Shown piece after piece: positions 50,871-59,183 of a stretch of 64,000 nucleotides of DNA; position 1 is the first letter of the stretch, and each line of letters begins with the position of its first letter. The position numbers and the translations under genes are program-made. Source of the stretch: Cyanophora paradoxa (taxonomy: Eukaryota; Glaucocystophyceae; Cyanophorales; Cyanophoraceae); contig QPMI01000084.1 in NCBI GenBank assembly GCA_004431415.1, positions 1 through 64,000 of the forward strand. Reading direction: 5' to 3'. The notes under the pieces were generated by a model. That model ran no database searches. It was not told where the DNA came from and saw nothing but the letters and a program-made list of their open reading frames with translations.

Positions 50871-51931
50871 TGGATAGTGTATTATCATTCAAAAAGTATA
50901 GGCAGAAACTGATTAATGAAAAAGTGAGTTTTGATGAAAAAGAGTTGAAAAAGAAGTTCAAAAACTCAGAACTCCAGCAAATTTACAAGAAACCAAGGAA
51001 ACCCAAATCGTTTCTTCGCATAGTGGCAAAGCCTAGATCGTTTCAAATCGATATAACATATTTCAGAGGGTTTCAGACTGCCAACAATGGCATTTTCAAA
51101 ATGCTTAGTTTCGTAGACATACTTAGTCGCAAAGGATTTGTTTATCCTTTTAAAAACAGCAGTGAGATCCCGAGCATTTTAAATAGGTTCAAGCAAGAAG
51201 CAGGCAAAGTTAATGCTCTCTCTGGGGATAATGAGTTTTCCCAGGCAGTATACCGAAATTGGTGCAGTGAACATGGTGTAATGCTATACACAGATGTGGC
51301 AAAGGATGACCACATCACAGTAGGAGATAAACTGGGGATAATTGATAGGTTCACTAGGACTTTCAAACAGTATCTCAGAAAATCGATGACAGCAAAGGGA
51401 ACCACGAAATGGATCGATCTACTTAGTGATGTAATTGACTTGTATAATAGCAGTCCCCATTCTGCATTGAAAAATGACTCTCCAAATGCAGTGTATACAA
51501 ATGAAGATAAACAGTTATTTATTTACATGAGGGATACTGTTCACAACAATCGTGTAAAGGAGGCTGATACTAATCAAGTGAAACCAGGAGACACAGTTCG
51601 AGTTTTGCAACCAAAGGGATTGTTTGAAAAAGAAGGTGCGCAATTCAGTCAGAAGGTCTACACTGTTGCAAAGGCTGATAGGAATCGTTTCAAAGTGCTT
51701 GAAGATAATGATGGTGAGGAAACAAAAGAAGTGAAGAGGAGATTTAAGAAACAAGAATTGCAAAAGGTGAATAAAGATGATATCATTAAGATACCATCAC
51801 AAAAACGGATTCAGCAGGTTAATAAAACGAATAAAGTGAATCGATTGGTAGCAAAAGAAGGCATAAAACCCAATCGAAGTAATGTTGTAAGGAGAAGATA
51901 CAATCTGAGAAGTGGTTTAACGAAACGCTAA
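50870..51931 (+). CDS. DDE-type integrase (element B)
   Basis: Intact, 353 residues. The start ATG overlaps the polymerase stop by one base (TAATG). The core has Asp in FQIDITYF (residue 61) and Asp in ALSGDNEFSQ (120). The third acidic site is GIIDRFTRTFK (159), where Asp replaces the expected Glu. An SH3-like C-terminal part (VKPGDTVRVLQPKGLFEKEG) and a basic tail (NRSNVVRRRYNLRSGLTKR) follow. The stop lies one base before the right inverted repeat. The target duplication around element B shows that an enzyme of this class has acted. Confidence 0.9.
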   Translation: MDSVLSFKKYRQKLINEKVSFDEKELKKKFKNSELQQIYKKPRKPKSFLRIVAKPRSFQIDITYFRGFQTANNGIFKMLSFVDILSRKGFVYPFKNSSEIPSILNRFKQEAGKVNALSGDNEFSQAVYRNWCSEHGVMLYTDVAKDDHITVGDKLGIIDRFTRTFKQYLRKSMTAKGTTKWIDLLSDVIDLYNSSPHSALKNDSPNAVYTNEDKQLFIYMRDTVHNNRVKEADTNQVKPGDTVRVLQPKGLFEKEGAQFSQKVYTVAKADRNRFKVLEDNDGEETKEVKRRFKKQELQKVNKDDIIKIPSQKRIQQVNKTNKVNRLVAKEGIKPNRSNVVRRRYNLRSGLTKR

Positions 51932-51932
51932 A

Positions 51933-52336
51933 TCATGGGAGACACGGCGGATGAAAAGGATATAACTTCGATTAAATATAATTAATCGAGATTATGATAT
52001 AACTTCGATAAATAAGATTTAAGATATAACTTCGATTAATTCGATTTTTGTTACTGAGGCTTACTGAGATTTAGTGAGATTTGGAATTGGGTTACTGTGA
52101 ATGGTTTGTTTTTCTTGGGAATTGTTTTGGAGACACGGCGCATAAAAAAGATATAACTTCGATAAGATATAATTAATCGAGATTATGATATAACTTCGAT
52201 TAATTCAATGTTTCTTACTGAGGCTTACTGAGATTTACTGATATTCAAGATTGGGTTACTGGGAATGGTTTGTTTTCTGATTTGTTTTTGATTTTTTCGC
52301 GGGTATTTTTTTGGAGACACGGCGCAGTGCTGAGCT
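51933..52336. repeat. Element B right terminal inverted repeat (404 bp)
   Basis: Inverted counterpart of 40795-41198, ending GGCGCAGTGCTGAGCT, followed by the TTGCA duplication. Confidence 0.95.
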
Positions 52337-52341
52337 TTGCA

Positions 52342-54033
52342 TCATGTGGGCAAACCACTTTTTAAGATAATCGAATGTCTTATCATCTTCGCCTGACATT
52401 AAATATAGATGTGTCAGAAAAGGCTGAATCATCTCTTCTGTCACATCCTCGGGGGGCGGCTCCTCGAATTCTTCATGATCAATCTTGAATCCAGGGTAGA
52501 GATTAAACACAGACTTGCATTTCGCGCTCAGCTTTGCAGGAGGCGGCAGGAAATCCATATAAGTGGATCGTGTCGCCCTTGGGTCAGTAATCCATTCAGG
52601 TAGCGTTTTTACCCACTTTTCGGTTTGGTTCTCAGTCCCCTCATTGAGAATCACCTTGTGAAACAGATGGGGAAAATGTTTGGTCGCCAATTTCGTAATA
52701 TCTTTCGGTCGCCAGGATAATAGCTGTTCATCCCAATACATGACAGTGCCGATGCTCTCGATGTGATGCAGCCTCGCATTTAAATATCGCAGATGGACTT
52801 CAAAGCTATCGACCATAGGTGGAATGGGGGCAGTCTTGTAGTCAATATCGTCGGAATCCTCAGGCTGAAACGAATATTTCTTGGGAATAGCTTATTATAA
52901 CTGTCGCTGTTATCCTTTTTCAGCCAGTAAACAATCGAACCGAATGTGACTCGCTTCCCTTCCACCATTTTCTTGCCTTTGCAAAGGCTCATGAACTTCT
53001 CATGACAGTCATCATATTCATATTTTTCGCTTTTCTCCGAGAACTTATGAAATAGCTCTACTTGTTGCTTGCGAGGGATATTGTTGTCTTCGCAAGTATT
53101 GATTATAGCAATACCTACGTCGATCCATGTCTTATATTCATTAGCTCGCTCGCCACTGAGGCTCATAATGACTTCTTGCAACAGTTCAAACGAAACCTTA
53201 TTATCTTTGAGATCCTCCAACACCTCCTCCTTCTTCTTCACAGGTTCTTTACAGGGCTTGTCCTTAACAGACTTGGGCGCCACCGTTTGCTTAGGTTCCT
53301 CAGGCTTTGTAGCTTCCTTTGGTTTATCGACCGCAAAGGCTGACATGGTGTCTACTTCCACCCACTTAGTGGGGCGATCGAAACATTGCACCAGGAAAAA
53401 ACCATCGTGCATGCCTTCTTTCTCGCAATCAATAAACTTAGTGAACACCACATTCTTATCGACATCGTGCTTTGATTTGCTTTGAGCGTCCAAAGCTTCG
53501 CCTTTGCAGCAACGGAGGCAGATCAGGTTTTGAGTTGTTCCATAAACGCCACTATCGAATTCGACATTTTTGATGAGACCCATCGCTTTAAAAAGCTTTG
53601 GAATGTCTTCGTGGCGGCAGACCAGATCGGTAAATACGAAATGCCCGGAAATCTTGAACTTAGTGACATTCTCTTTGATTAAATGAACCCGGCGATGGCG
53701 AACAGCAACCGCAATTGTAGATCCCGACAGGGTTTGCAATTTCTTGCGCATTTCCCTGATGATCTCTTCGGCTTCCTTATAGTTGTCGGCTACATCAGGT
53801 TTCAGATCAACGAACTTGTCCAGATCCAGATAAACACGAGTCACTTGATCAGGTTGTATGCATTCCGCCCATGTAGGATAGGTCATATTGTCCCGTTTCT
53901 TTGAGTTATTGATGCGCTCAATAATTTCATCATCGGTTAACTCAACCAAATTGGACTTATTGCGTGCACCTTGCAGACATTTCAGAAAGGTGCCCTTGAC
54001 ATTAGAGAATGCGAATTTCGTGATAGCGTCCAT
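52342..54033 (-). pseudogene. Primase-helicase of element A, 5-prime part (AEP primase, PriCT, D5N)
   Basis: It starts MDAITKFAFSNVKGTFLKCL. The archaeo-eukaryotic primase core shows VYLDLDKFVD (catalytic D-x-D, about residue 70), FKISGHFVF (about 128) and FDSGVYGTTQNLICLR. A PriCT-like region (ANEYKTWIDVGIAIINTCED) follows, then a D5N-like region (TVMYWDEQLLSW, MSGEDDKTFDYLKKWFAHMM) that is cut by element B. A one-base frameshift lies at about 52,885, in an A run just after SYNKLFP. The frame also depends on the 3-prime part at 39866-40794. Together they would form a primase-SF3 helicase that primes and unwinds DNA. It carries the element's upstream motif. Confidence 0.9.
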
Positions 54034-54041
54034 CTTCTCTG

Positions 54042-54069
54042 TTTTACTCTAAGCGGAGAAAATATTTTT
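54042..54069 (-). promoter_or_regulatory. Element A upstream motif (primase-helicase)
   Basis: Minus-strand AAAAATATTTTCTCCGCTTA then GAGTAAAA, 9-36 bases before the ATG at 54033. It aligns base for base with the copies at 35568 and 54485. Confidence 0.7.
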
Positions 54070-54243
54070 CAGGTTGTTCATTTTTTGCGCATTATCCTTA
54101 AATCCCTTTACAGTTTTTTCCCGATGATAAAATCGATTAGCATCGGGGCAATCGATAGTATGGTAAGGAGCTTCCCGATTTACATCGGAAAGCCGCACGA
54201 AAAATAAGGAATGCGCTCAGCGGCAATCGAGAGTTTGCGTTTT

Positions 54244-54474
54244 CTAATACTTACGGGGGCGCCCCCGCTTTCCCATATGGCTTCCCTCCTCGGCTTTGCG
54301 ACGATAATACGATTCCAAAGCCATCTTCTTCTTGAATTCGCGATATTCGGGATCCTCGTTATACCGATTCCGCATTTTGATGATTTCACGGATCCGATAA
54401 TTAAGTCCGTCGCCTTTCTTCATGTCCTCAGTGACAAGCTTTGCCTCAATATTTACAGCAGCGATGGTGGTCAT
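54244..54474 (-). CDS. Small basic protein with GRPRKY tail (element A)
   Basis: Intact, 76 residues, starting MTTIAAVNIEAKLVTEDMKK. The second half (RNRYNEDPEYREFKKKMALE, then SYYRRKAEEG and KRGRPRKY) matches the plan of element B's 85-residue protein. The AT-hook-like end suggests DNA binding. A strong copy of the element's upstream motif lies 11-36 bases before the ATG, which supports it being a real gene. Confidence 0.75.
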   Translation of the reverse strand: MTTIAAVNIEAKLVTEDMKKGDGLNYRIREIIKMRNRYNEDPEYREFKKKMALESYYRRKAEEGSHMGKRGRPRKY

Positions 54475-54484
54475 CTTTTCGTTC

Positions 54485-54510
54485 CTTACTATAAGCGGAG
54501 AAAATATTTT
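54485..54510 (-). promoter_or_regulatory. Element A upstream motif (small basic protein)
   Basis: Minus-strand TAAAATATTTTCTCCGCTTA then TAGTAAG before the ATG at 54474. Confidence 0.7.
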
Positions 54511-54691
54511 ATCAGTCGTATTTCCTATTTCTTCTTTAAATCATTTTCTGAGCTGTCATTTTTTGTGATCGAAGCGAGTTCTTCTCTACGTTTTTTAATA
54601 GCGACTTCCAATGCGTATTGCGCGCGTTTCCTGTATAGGATCGCGTAGAGATCGGGTCGGGCATTCGATACTATTTAACGCGAAAATAGTT

Positions 54692-55012
54692 TCAGCGATC
54701 GTATTCGCCCAAATAAAGCGGATTTATTGGCGGATACGGGGAATCAACGCGAAAATGACCTTCCACGGAATTAGGGCACGAGCGGCGTCTTATATAGGAT
54801 ACTTGCACGTCTTCTATTGCTGTCTGTGGGACTATATTGGAGTTCGCAGGCACAGGCGAGGGCGATTGAGATCGGGGACGATCGTGATTATCACTGTGGT
54901 TGGAATATACAGATGATCGCCTACCTCCATTATCCTCGTCCGAAATGTCAAACTCTACGGTTGTGTCGCAGCATCCGGACTTACAGTGAGATATGAAATG
55001 CAGGTGAAACAT
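54692..55012 (-). CDS. Hypothetical acidic/Ser-Pro-rich protein (element A)
   Basis: The frame is open from 55216, but a likely start is the ATG at 55012 (MFHLHFISHCKSGCCDTTVE), giving about 106 residues. It continues FDISDEDNGGRRSSVYSNHS and a Ser/Pro-rich stretch, ending NPLYLGEYDR. No family is recognised. A plus-strand frame overlaps its upstream part, so only one of the two may be real. Confidence 0.45.
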   Translation of the reverse strand: MFHLHFISHCKSGCCDTTVEFDISDEDNGGRRSSVYSNHSDNHDRPRSQSPSPVPANSNIVPQTAIEDVQVSYIRRRSCPNSVEGHFRVDSPYPPINPLYLGEYDR

Positions 55013-55016
55013 CTCA

Positions 55017-55226
55017 ATGCATTGTGTGATGAAATTCATCGACCCTAATATTGCACAACGTATTAAATATTGGAGAAAAGAAAAGGGAATGAGGGTGTTA
55101 CTTGCTCGCCTGTTCCCATACGAATTAGTCGACCTTATAATGGTGTTTGTGGAGCCGACCTGTCCTTTTGCAAGGGAATTCATATTAAGACCCGCTCTAA
55201 ATACGGGCGGATTCATTTATGTTTGA
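55017..55226 (+). CDS. Small hypothetical ORF (uncertain)
   Basis: 69 residues (MHCVMKFIDPNIAQRIKYWR then EKGMRVLLARLFPYELVDLI). It starts only a few bases from the opposing frame at 55012, and its tail approaches the stop of the basic protein at 55239. The amino-acid pattern is plausible for a helical protein, but there is no other support. Confidence 0.3.
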   Translation: MHCVMKFIDPNIAQRIKYWRKEKGMRVLLARLFPYELVDLIMVFVEPTCPFAREFILRPALNTGGFIYV

Positions 55227-55238
55227 ACGACTTGCACA

Positions 55239-55910
55239 TTAGAAGCGACGACGCCCACCGAACATAGATGACAGATTGGCACCCGGCTGTGCATGCACAC
55301 CCGATGGGTTAACGAAACCGCCCGGCTTTGGTGCATTTTCAGCTATGACTGTCTCTTTTCTTTCGACTGTCTGAACATCGGGAACAGTTGCCCGCTTCTT
55401 TTCCATTTCCACGCGAACAGCTTGTTTAATCAGCTTGCGCTGTTTGTATTCCTTAGTGAAATCATCAAAGGCTCGCACAGTAGTGTCGTATGTAGCTAAA
55501 CGCGCTTCCAGTGCCCTAAACTTCTCCTCTAATTCCTGACCGACTTTCTCGCCCTTGGTCACATAGACAGATGCCCGCTTTTTAGGGGCTTCCATCGATG
55601 CAGGTAAAGCGGCTGTTGCTTCGGCTTTTACCACCTTATTATCGGTTAGCTTTTCGCCTGTGAGCTGTGATTCGGCGAGGGATTGATCCGCCAGCTTTCT
55701 ATCAGTGGAATCGACCGGCTCCCGCTTAGCATCCGCCTTTTGAGCACGCTCTGAAACCTTTGTATTCGGGTCAATCAGATCGAAATCTATTTGGTCAGAA
55801 GCGGCAGCACCGCCAGTGCGACCGGCATCCTCCGCAGGATTAATCTTGCCAGCGACAACAGCGCTTTGATCTTCCATTTGGATAGCTTTCCGCGAGTTCT
55901 TGGGTGGCAT
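55239..55910 (-). CDS. Charged virion-associated-like protein (element A)
   Basis: Intact, 223 residues, starting MPPKNSRKAIQMEDQSAVVA. A long disordered charged region is followed by a helix (KVGQELEEKFRALEARLATY) and a tail with GVHAQPGANLSSMFGGRRRF. It lies directly downstream of the packaging ATPase on the same strand and carries a form of the upstream motif (AATAAATTTCTCGC). Composition and the basic C-terminus recall element B's 253-residue protein, but the two cannot be aligned convincingly by eye. A minor virion role is inferred. Confidence 0.65.
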   Translation of the reverse strand: MPPKNSRKAIQMEDQSAVVAGKINPAEDAGRTGGAAASDQIDFDLIDPNTKVSERAQKADAKREPVDSTDRKLADQSLAESQLTGEKLTDNKVVKAEATAALPASMEAPKKRASVYVTKGEKVGQELEEKFRALEARLATYDTTVRAFDDFTKEYKQRKLIKQAVRVEMEKKRATVPDVQTVERKETVIAENAPKPGGFVNPSGVHAQPGANLSSMFGGRRRF

Positions 55911-55935
55911 TTATCATTATGCGAGAAATTTATTC
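55911..55935 (-). promoter_or_regulatory. Element A upstream motif, diverged (55910 gene)
   Basis: Minus-strand GAATAAATTTCTCGCATAAT directly before the ATG. The TTTCTCxGC core is weaker, but the AAATTTCTC part matches the capsid gene's copy. It overlaps the end of the ATPase gene. Confidence 0.5.
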
Positions 55936-56845
55936 AAAATTTACCCAATTTCTTTGCAAATTTTGGGCGGCGCTTTTCTTGGTATGCCAGCAATAGATTG
56001 GGGTCTTTAAGTAGGTCGGCTTCGATTATTCTTTTGGTGGATCGCTTTAAGGTGGCGACGTTTCCACTCACAGGTTTCGTTATATCGGTGGTTTGGGGTT
56101 GGTCGCCATTTACCTCTGTGGAGCTCTGTTTTACCGGCTGTTTACCAGCGGGCTTTATCTCTTCCACCGCTTTTTTAAAGAACCGCTTGAATTTATATTC
56201 GTCAGGCACCGGATCAGCCTTGCCCACAGAGAATTCCAGGCTATATTTCGAGTTGTCAATGCAGATAACCTGATAGCTGTGACTGTATTCGTTCATCACC
56301 TTCTCAAACCAATGCTTTTCGTATGGATTAAACTCGTCCTCAGCACTCTCCATCTCTTTTCTGTTGGGCAGCGAGAATAGAAAGATATATTCGGAGTTAA
56401 CCCTAAGTGTCGGCGAAATCTTAGTGAGTTTTTGTGACAGAATCCACACAGATATGAATAAATGGCGCCCCGACGTGAATAGCTGATTTAATATAGGTTC
56501 ACCTCTTCCTGACATCGAAAGACTTGGATTGTCAATGAAATCATCGAGTATGATTAACAGGTTACCGACTTTCTCCTTTTTCTTGATTCGCTCCTTGCGT
56601 TTCTGTATTATATTGTCGATCAGCTTATGATCGAAATCCTCATACAAATACGATGTGACATTGTCATATTGATGGTTCCAGATCGTGGAAGCGAATATCA
56701 TCACCGAATCTATCTTGTCCTCGTTGTGGTAAAGCAGGTATTTTAAGAATACTGACTTACCTACTCCCGTTTTTCCGACAGCAAGTAAACGGCAAGGGAA
56801 TGAAAGACTTGCCGGGTCAAACTCATTCAGATCTTGTATATCCAT
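55934..56845 (-). CDS. FtsK/HerA-type genome-packaging ATPase (element A)
   Basis: Intact. The start at 56845 (MDIQDLNEFDPASLSFPCRL) is chosen because it aligns with the element B ATPase; the frame is open to 56896. Walker A is AVGKTGVGKSVFLKYLL, Walker B is LLIILDDFIDN, followed by TSGRHLFISVWILSQ and an arginine-containing segment. The C-terminal extension of about 80 residues (EIKPAGKQPVKQSSTEVNGD) is absent from element B's protein. It translocates DNA into the capsid. Confidence 0.92.
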   Translation of the reverse strand: MDIQDLNEFDPASLSFPCRLLAVGKTGVGKSVFLKYLLYHNEDKIDSVMIFASTIWNHQYDNVTSYLYEDFDHKLIDNIIQKRKERIKKKEKVGNLLIILDDFIDNPSLSMSGRGEPILNQLFTSGRHLFISVWILSQKLTKISPTLRVNSEYIFLFSLPNRKEMESAEDEFNPYEKHWFEKVMNEYSHSYQVICIDNSKYSLEFSVGKADPVPDEYKFKRFFKKAVEEIKPAGKQPVKQSSTEVNGDQPQTTDITKPVSGNVATLKRSTKRIIEADLLKDPNLLLAYQEKRRPKFAKKLGKF

Positions 56846-56904
56846 TTCCCTTATTAGAAAGATATAAAAATAAGGAAAGGTGACAGCCTTTATCAACTTG
56901 GGTT

Positions 56905-57624
56905 TTAAATGTCATTCAATACAGCCTTTTCACCCAGGATCTCAGTGGCTTTTGCATTGTAAAATTGCGCCGCTTCTTCTTTTGAATCACAAATCTTGCG
57001 CCACCTTTGCTTTTTATATGCAAAGCACCCTTCCCACTTTCCAGTCACTGTTTGGCTGACTCCACGATATCCACTTTTATTGAGTGAGTATAAGAGGCGT
57101 TGGGGTTTAATTTCAGGATCCACATCATTGAGAACCGCAAGATGCCCAAATAGCTCAATCGCTTTAATGTTGTAAGCTGCTGCCGCCTCTTCCTTTGTGT
57201 TAAAGCAACCGAGACAAAAGCGGATGCCCTTATTTTGTATCTCAGCTCTCCACTTATCCGTTTTCTTCTCTTTGCACACTCCTTTGAAACCAGATTTATT
57301 GGTTTTCCTCATGCTTGAATTTACTGTGTTTTCTTGCGGTGTTAAGAATCTTAGATTACAGCGACGATTATCGAGTTTGTCTCTACTGATATGATCGACA
57401 AAGTGCCCTCTTTGATGTCCGAAAATCCATTTGTGCATGTCAATGTTTTTCTTTTCACCAGCAATGTATCCCCATGCATATCCCCGTTGGTTATGATAAT
57501 ACCACTTGCTTATTTTCATGACATGTTCATAATCGGCTTCGTCTACAAGCACATACTTGCCCTCTCCATATTTCCCACACAAAGCAATTCTTCTAATCCC
57601 TTCCATTTGTCCTTGCAACGCCAT
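56905..57624 (-). CDS. HNH endonuclease with two AP2 domains
   Basis: Intact, 239 residues. The N-terminal part (YVLVDEADYEHVMKISKWYY) leads to an HNH core (FVDHISRDKLDNRRCNLRFL). Two AP2-type DNA-binding repeats follow: NKSGFKGVCKEKKTDKWRAE and NKSGYRGVSQTVTGKWEGCF, each ending with EEAAxxYNxKAxELxG and AVLND. HNH-AP2 proteins are usually homing endonucleases. It sits between the ATPase and capsid genes, which are adjacent in element B, and lacks the element's upstream motif, so it probably arrived later as a selfish gene. Confidence 0.9.
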   Translation of the reverse strand: MALQGQMEGIRRIALCGKYGEGKYVLVDEADYEHVMKISKWYYHNQRGYAWGYIAGEKKNIDMHKWIFGHQRGHFVDHISRDKLDNRRCNLRFLTPQENTVNSSMRKTNKSGFKGVCKEKKTDKWRAEIQNKGIRFCLGCFNTKEEAAAAYNIKAIELFGHLAVLNDVDPEIKPQRLLYSLNKSGYRGVSQTVTGKWEGCFAYKKQRWRKICDSKEEAAQFYNAKATEILGEKAVLNDI

Positions 57625-57698
57625 TATTACTACAATATGTCTTGTCCTTAAATAGACAAAGGATTAAAAATGACATCAAATTTTGACCCGAGAGACAC

Positions 57699-59147
57699 CT
57701 AGGCGGAAATTTTAGACAATCCATTGGCATTCATCACAAGAATATTGTGGCAATAAGCCGAGATCTGAACACCGACCTTTGTCCAGGTGGCGAGGGGTGT
57801 GCCATTGGGTGTGAGGAGCAGGAAACTTGAAGCTGATTGTGTTAGATCGACATAGCCAGTCGCCTTCTCACCTTTGAGCGCCGCTTTACCATCGAGGGCA
57901 AAGCAGAAGCCAGTGTAAATGGGGCGCTTGTTGCTATCGATCCAGTTAGTCATCTTGAATTTATCGGCGAGCTCCATAGCCGCGGATTGCAGCGGGACAC
58001 CAGTGTTGGAATATAGGTAATTGTTGTTATTTAGAACTTGCATCACGACATTATCATCGAAGGCAAGGGTGCGGACAGTAGAGTGCCCTCCGAAATTGTT
58101 GCCGAGTGCATTTTCGTCGCGAATCTTGACAACAAGTGCGTAAACAAGTCCAGAAATTTGAGATAGTGACAGGCGGAGACCGGAGCCGAGAGCTTGACCG
58201 GTATAATCCGCAAACTGAATATCAGTGTATGGGATGGCGATGCCAGAGGTCTTAACACGAGTAATGATTTCGCCCATCGTTTCCTCATCGATGTTAACAG
58301 CATCCATAATAAGACGAGGGGTCGTCATTTCCAGATTCGCAAGAGCAGGTGTAGGTGTGAGAGCCGCACTATCGAAAATCGCAGTGGCACCCGAGTGAGC
58401 TAAGGTCTTAATATTTCCGAAAGCAGCCGCTTGAGCAAGCGTTGTCTCGCCATCAGTAGAATTGGTCGCAGTAATTGCAGCGGCGTTATTCTGAGCGTAA
58501 ACGCCAGGAACCGCCGCAGTTTCGAGAAGCGCAGGGGTTTGGAAATATACTTCGACCGCGATTTCGGATGGGAGCGCACCGATGGGCACGCCAGCATCGA
58601 GGAAACTCGGAATTCGCATGGTAAAAATGCCGCCAGCTTGGTTGCCGCCCTCTACCTTCGGTCCGAGATGCAGCCCATGCTTGCGCTTCTTTTGGTCGAA
58701 TTCAGCCGGAGTGTTAGCCAGGAAAGCGTAATCTACCAGTCGCTCAGCCGGAATAATTTGCTCATACGACCCGTATTTAATGCTGACTCGCTGAACAAAC
58801 GAGCCAGGAAGCCCGCGGACGAATCCAGTGTTGAATAGATCAGCCGAGCAGTCAGCAGAGGTCTTGGCGATGGCAGTCAGCGCCTTCGCCGATGGAATGG
58901 TAACTTGGAGGCTAATACCATTGCACCAATTGTAGCGAGGGAGGTAGAAGACCACACGAGTGGTAGCACCAGTAGAGGAGAACAGATTGCCGGGATCCGC
59001 AATTGGAAGCACCTCCACACGAGAAGGCTTGAATTGTTTGTCCACACCTACGATAAATCCGCGATCCAAAAGCATGCTCTTGTAATCCTCCGGGGTTTCG
59101 AGGACGGATTTGAGCGTGAGGCGGCTAAGCGAGGTCGTGGGATCCAT
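57699..59147 (-). CDS. Major capsid protein, double-jelly-roll type (element A)
   Basis: Intact, 482 residues, starting MDPTTSLSRLTLKSVLETPE. Strands such as RVVFYLPRYNWCNGISLQVT and SFVQRVSIKYGSYEQIIPAE are followed by an Ala-rich insertion (about residues 205-260). The second barrel has ISGLVYALVVKIRDENALGN and GGHSTVRTLAFDD, and the end is YCHNILVMNANGLSKISA. It is about 75 residues longer than element B's homologue, mainly through that insertion. It forms the capsid shell. A copy of the upstream motif precedes it and overlaps the end of the penton-like gene. Confidence 0.9.
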   Translation of the reverse strand: MDPTTSLSRLTLKSVLETPEDYKSMLLDRGFIVGVDKQFKPSRVEVLPIADPGNLFSSTGATTRVVFYLPRYNWCNGISLQVTIPSAKALTAIAKTSADCSADLFNTGFVRGLPGSFVQRVSIKYGSYEQIIPAERLVDYAFLANTPAEFDQKKRKHGLHLGPKVEGGNQAGGIFTMRIPSFLDAGVPIGALPSEIAVEVYFQTPALLETAAVPGVYAQNNAAAITATNSTDGETTLAQAAAFGNIKTLAHSGATAIFDSAALTPTPALANLEMTTPRLIMDAVNIDEETMGEIITRVKTSGIAIPYTDIQFADYTGQALGSGLRLSLSQISGLVYALVVKIRDENALGNNFGGHSTVRTLAFDDNVVMQVLNNNNYLYSNTGVPLQSAAMELADKFKMTNWIDSNKRPIYTGFCFALDGKAALKGEKATGYVDLTQSASSFLLLTPNGTPLATWTKVGVQISAYCHNILVMNANGLSKISA

Positions 59148-59151
59148 ATTT

Positions 59152-59183
59152 CGTTTTTATCTTCCGCTGAGAAATTTATTTTA
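59152..59183 (-). promoter_or_regulatory. Element A upstream motif (capsid gene)
   Basis: Minus-strand AAAATAAATTTCTCAGCGGA then AGATAAAA before the ATG at 59147. Its first bases coincide with the stop codon of the upstream penton-like gene. Confidence 0.65.

Larger units (their letters stand above)
40795..52336. mobile_element. Element B: complete 11.5-kb Polinton-like element inserted in element A
   Basis: Ends are 5-prime AGCTCAGC and GCTGAGCT 3-prime, the AG...CT form typical of Polintons. The 404-bp terminal inverted repeats span 40795-41198 and 51933-52336. Direct 5-bp duplications TTGCA flank it (40790-40794 and 52337-52341). It carries seven well-supported genes, all open: ATPase and capsid on the minus strand; penton, basic protein, small protein, polymerase-helicase and integrase on the plus strand. 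Base composition is more AT-rich than the host genes. No capsid-maturation protease is recognised. Confidence 0.95.
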
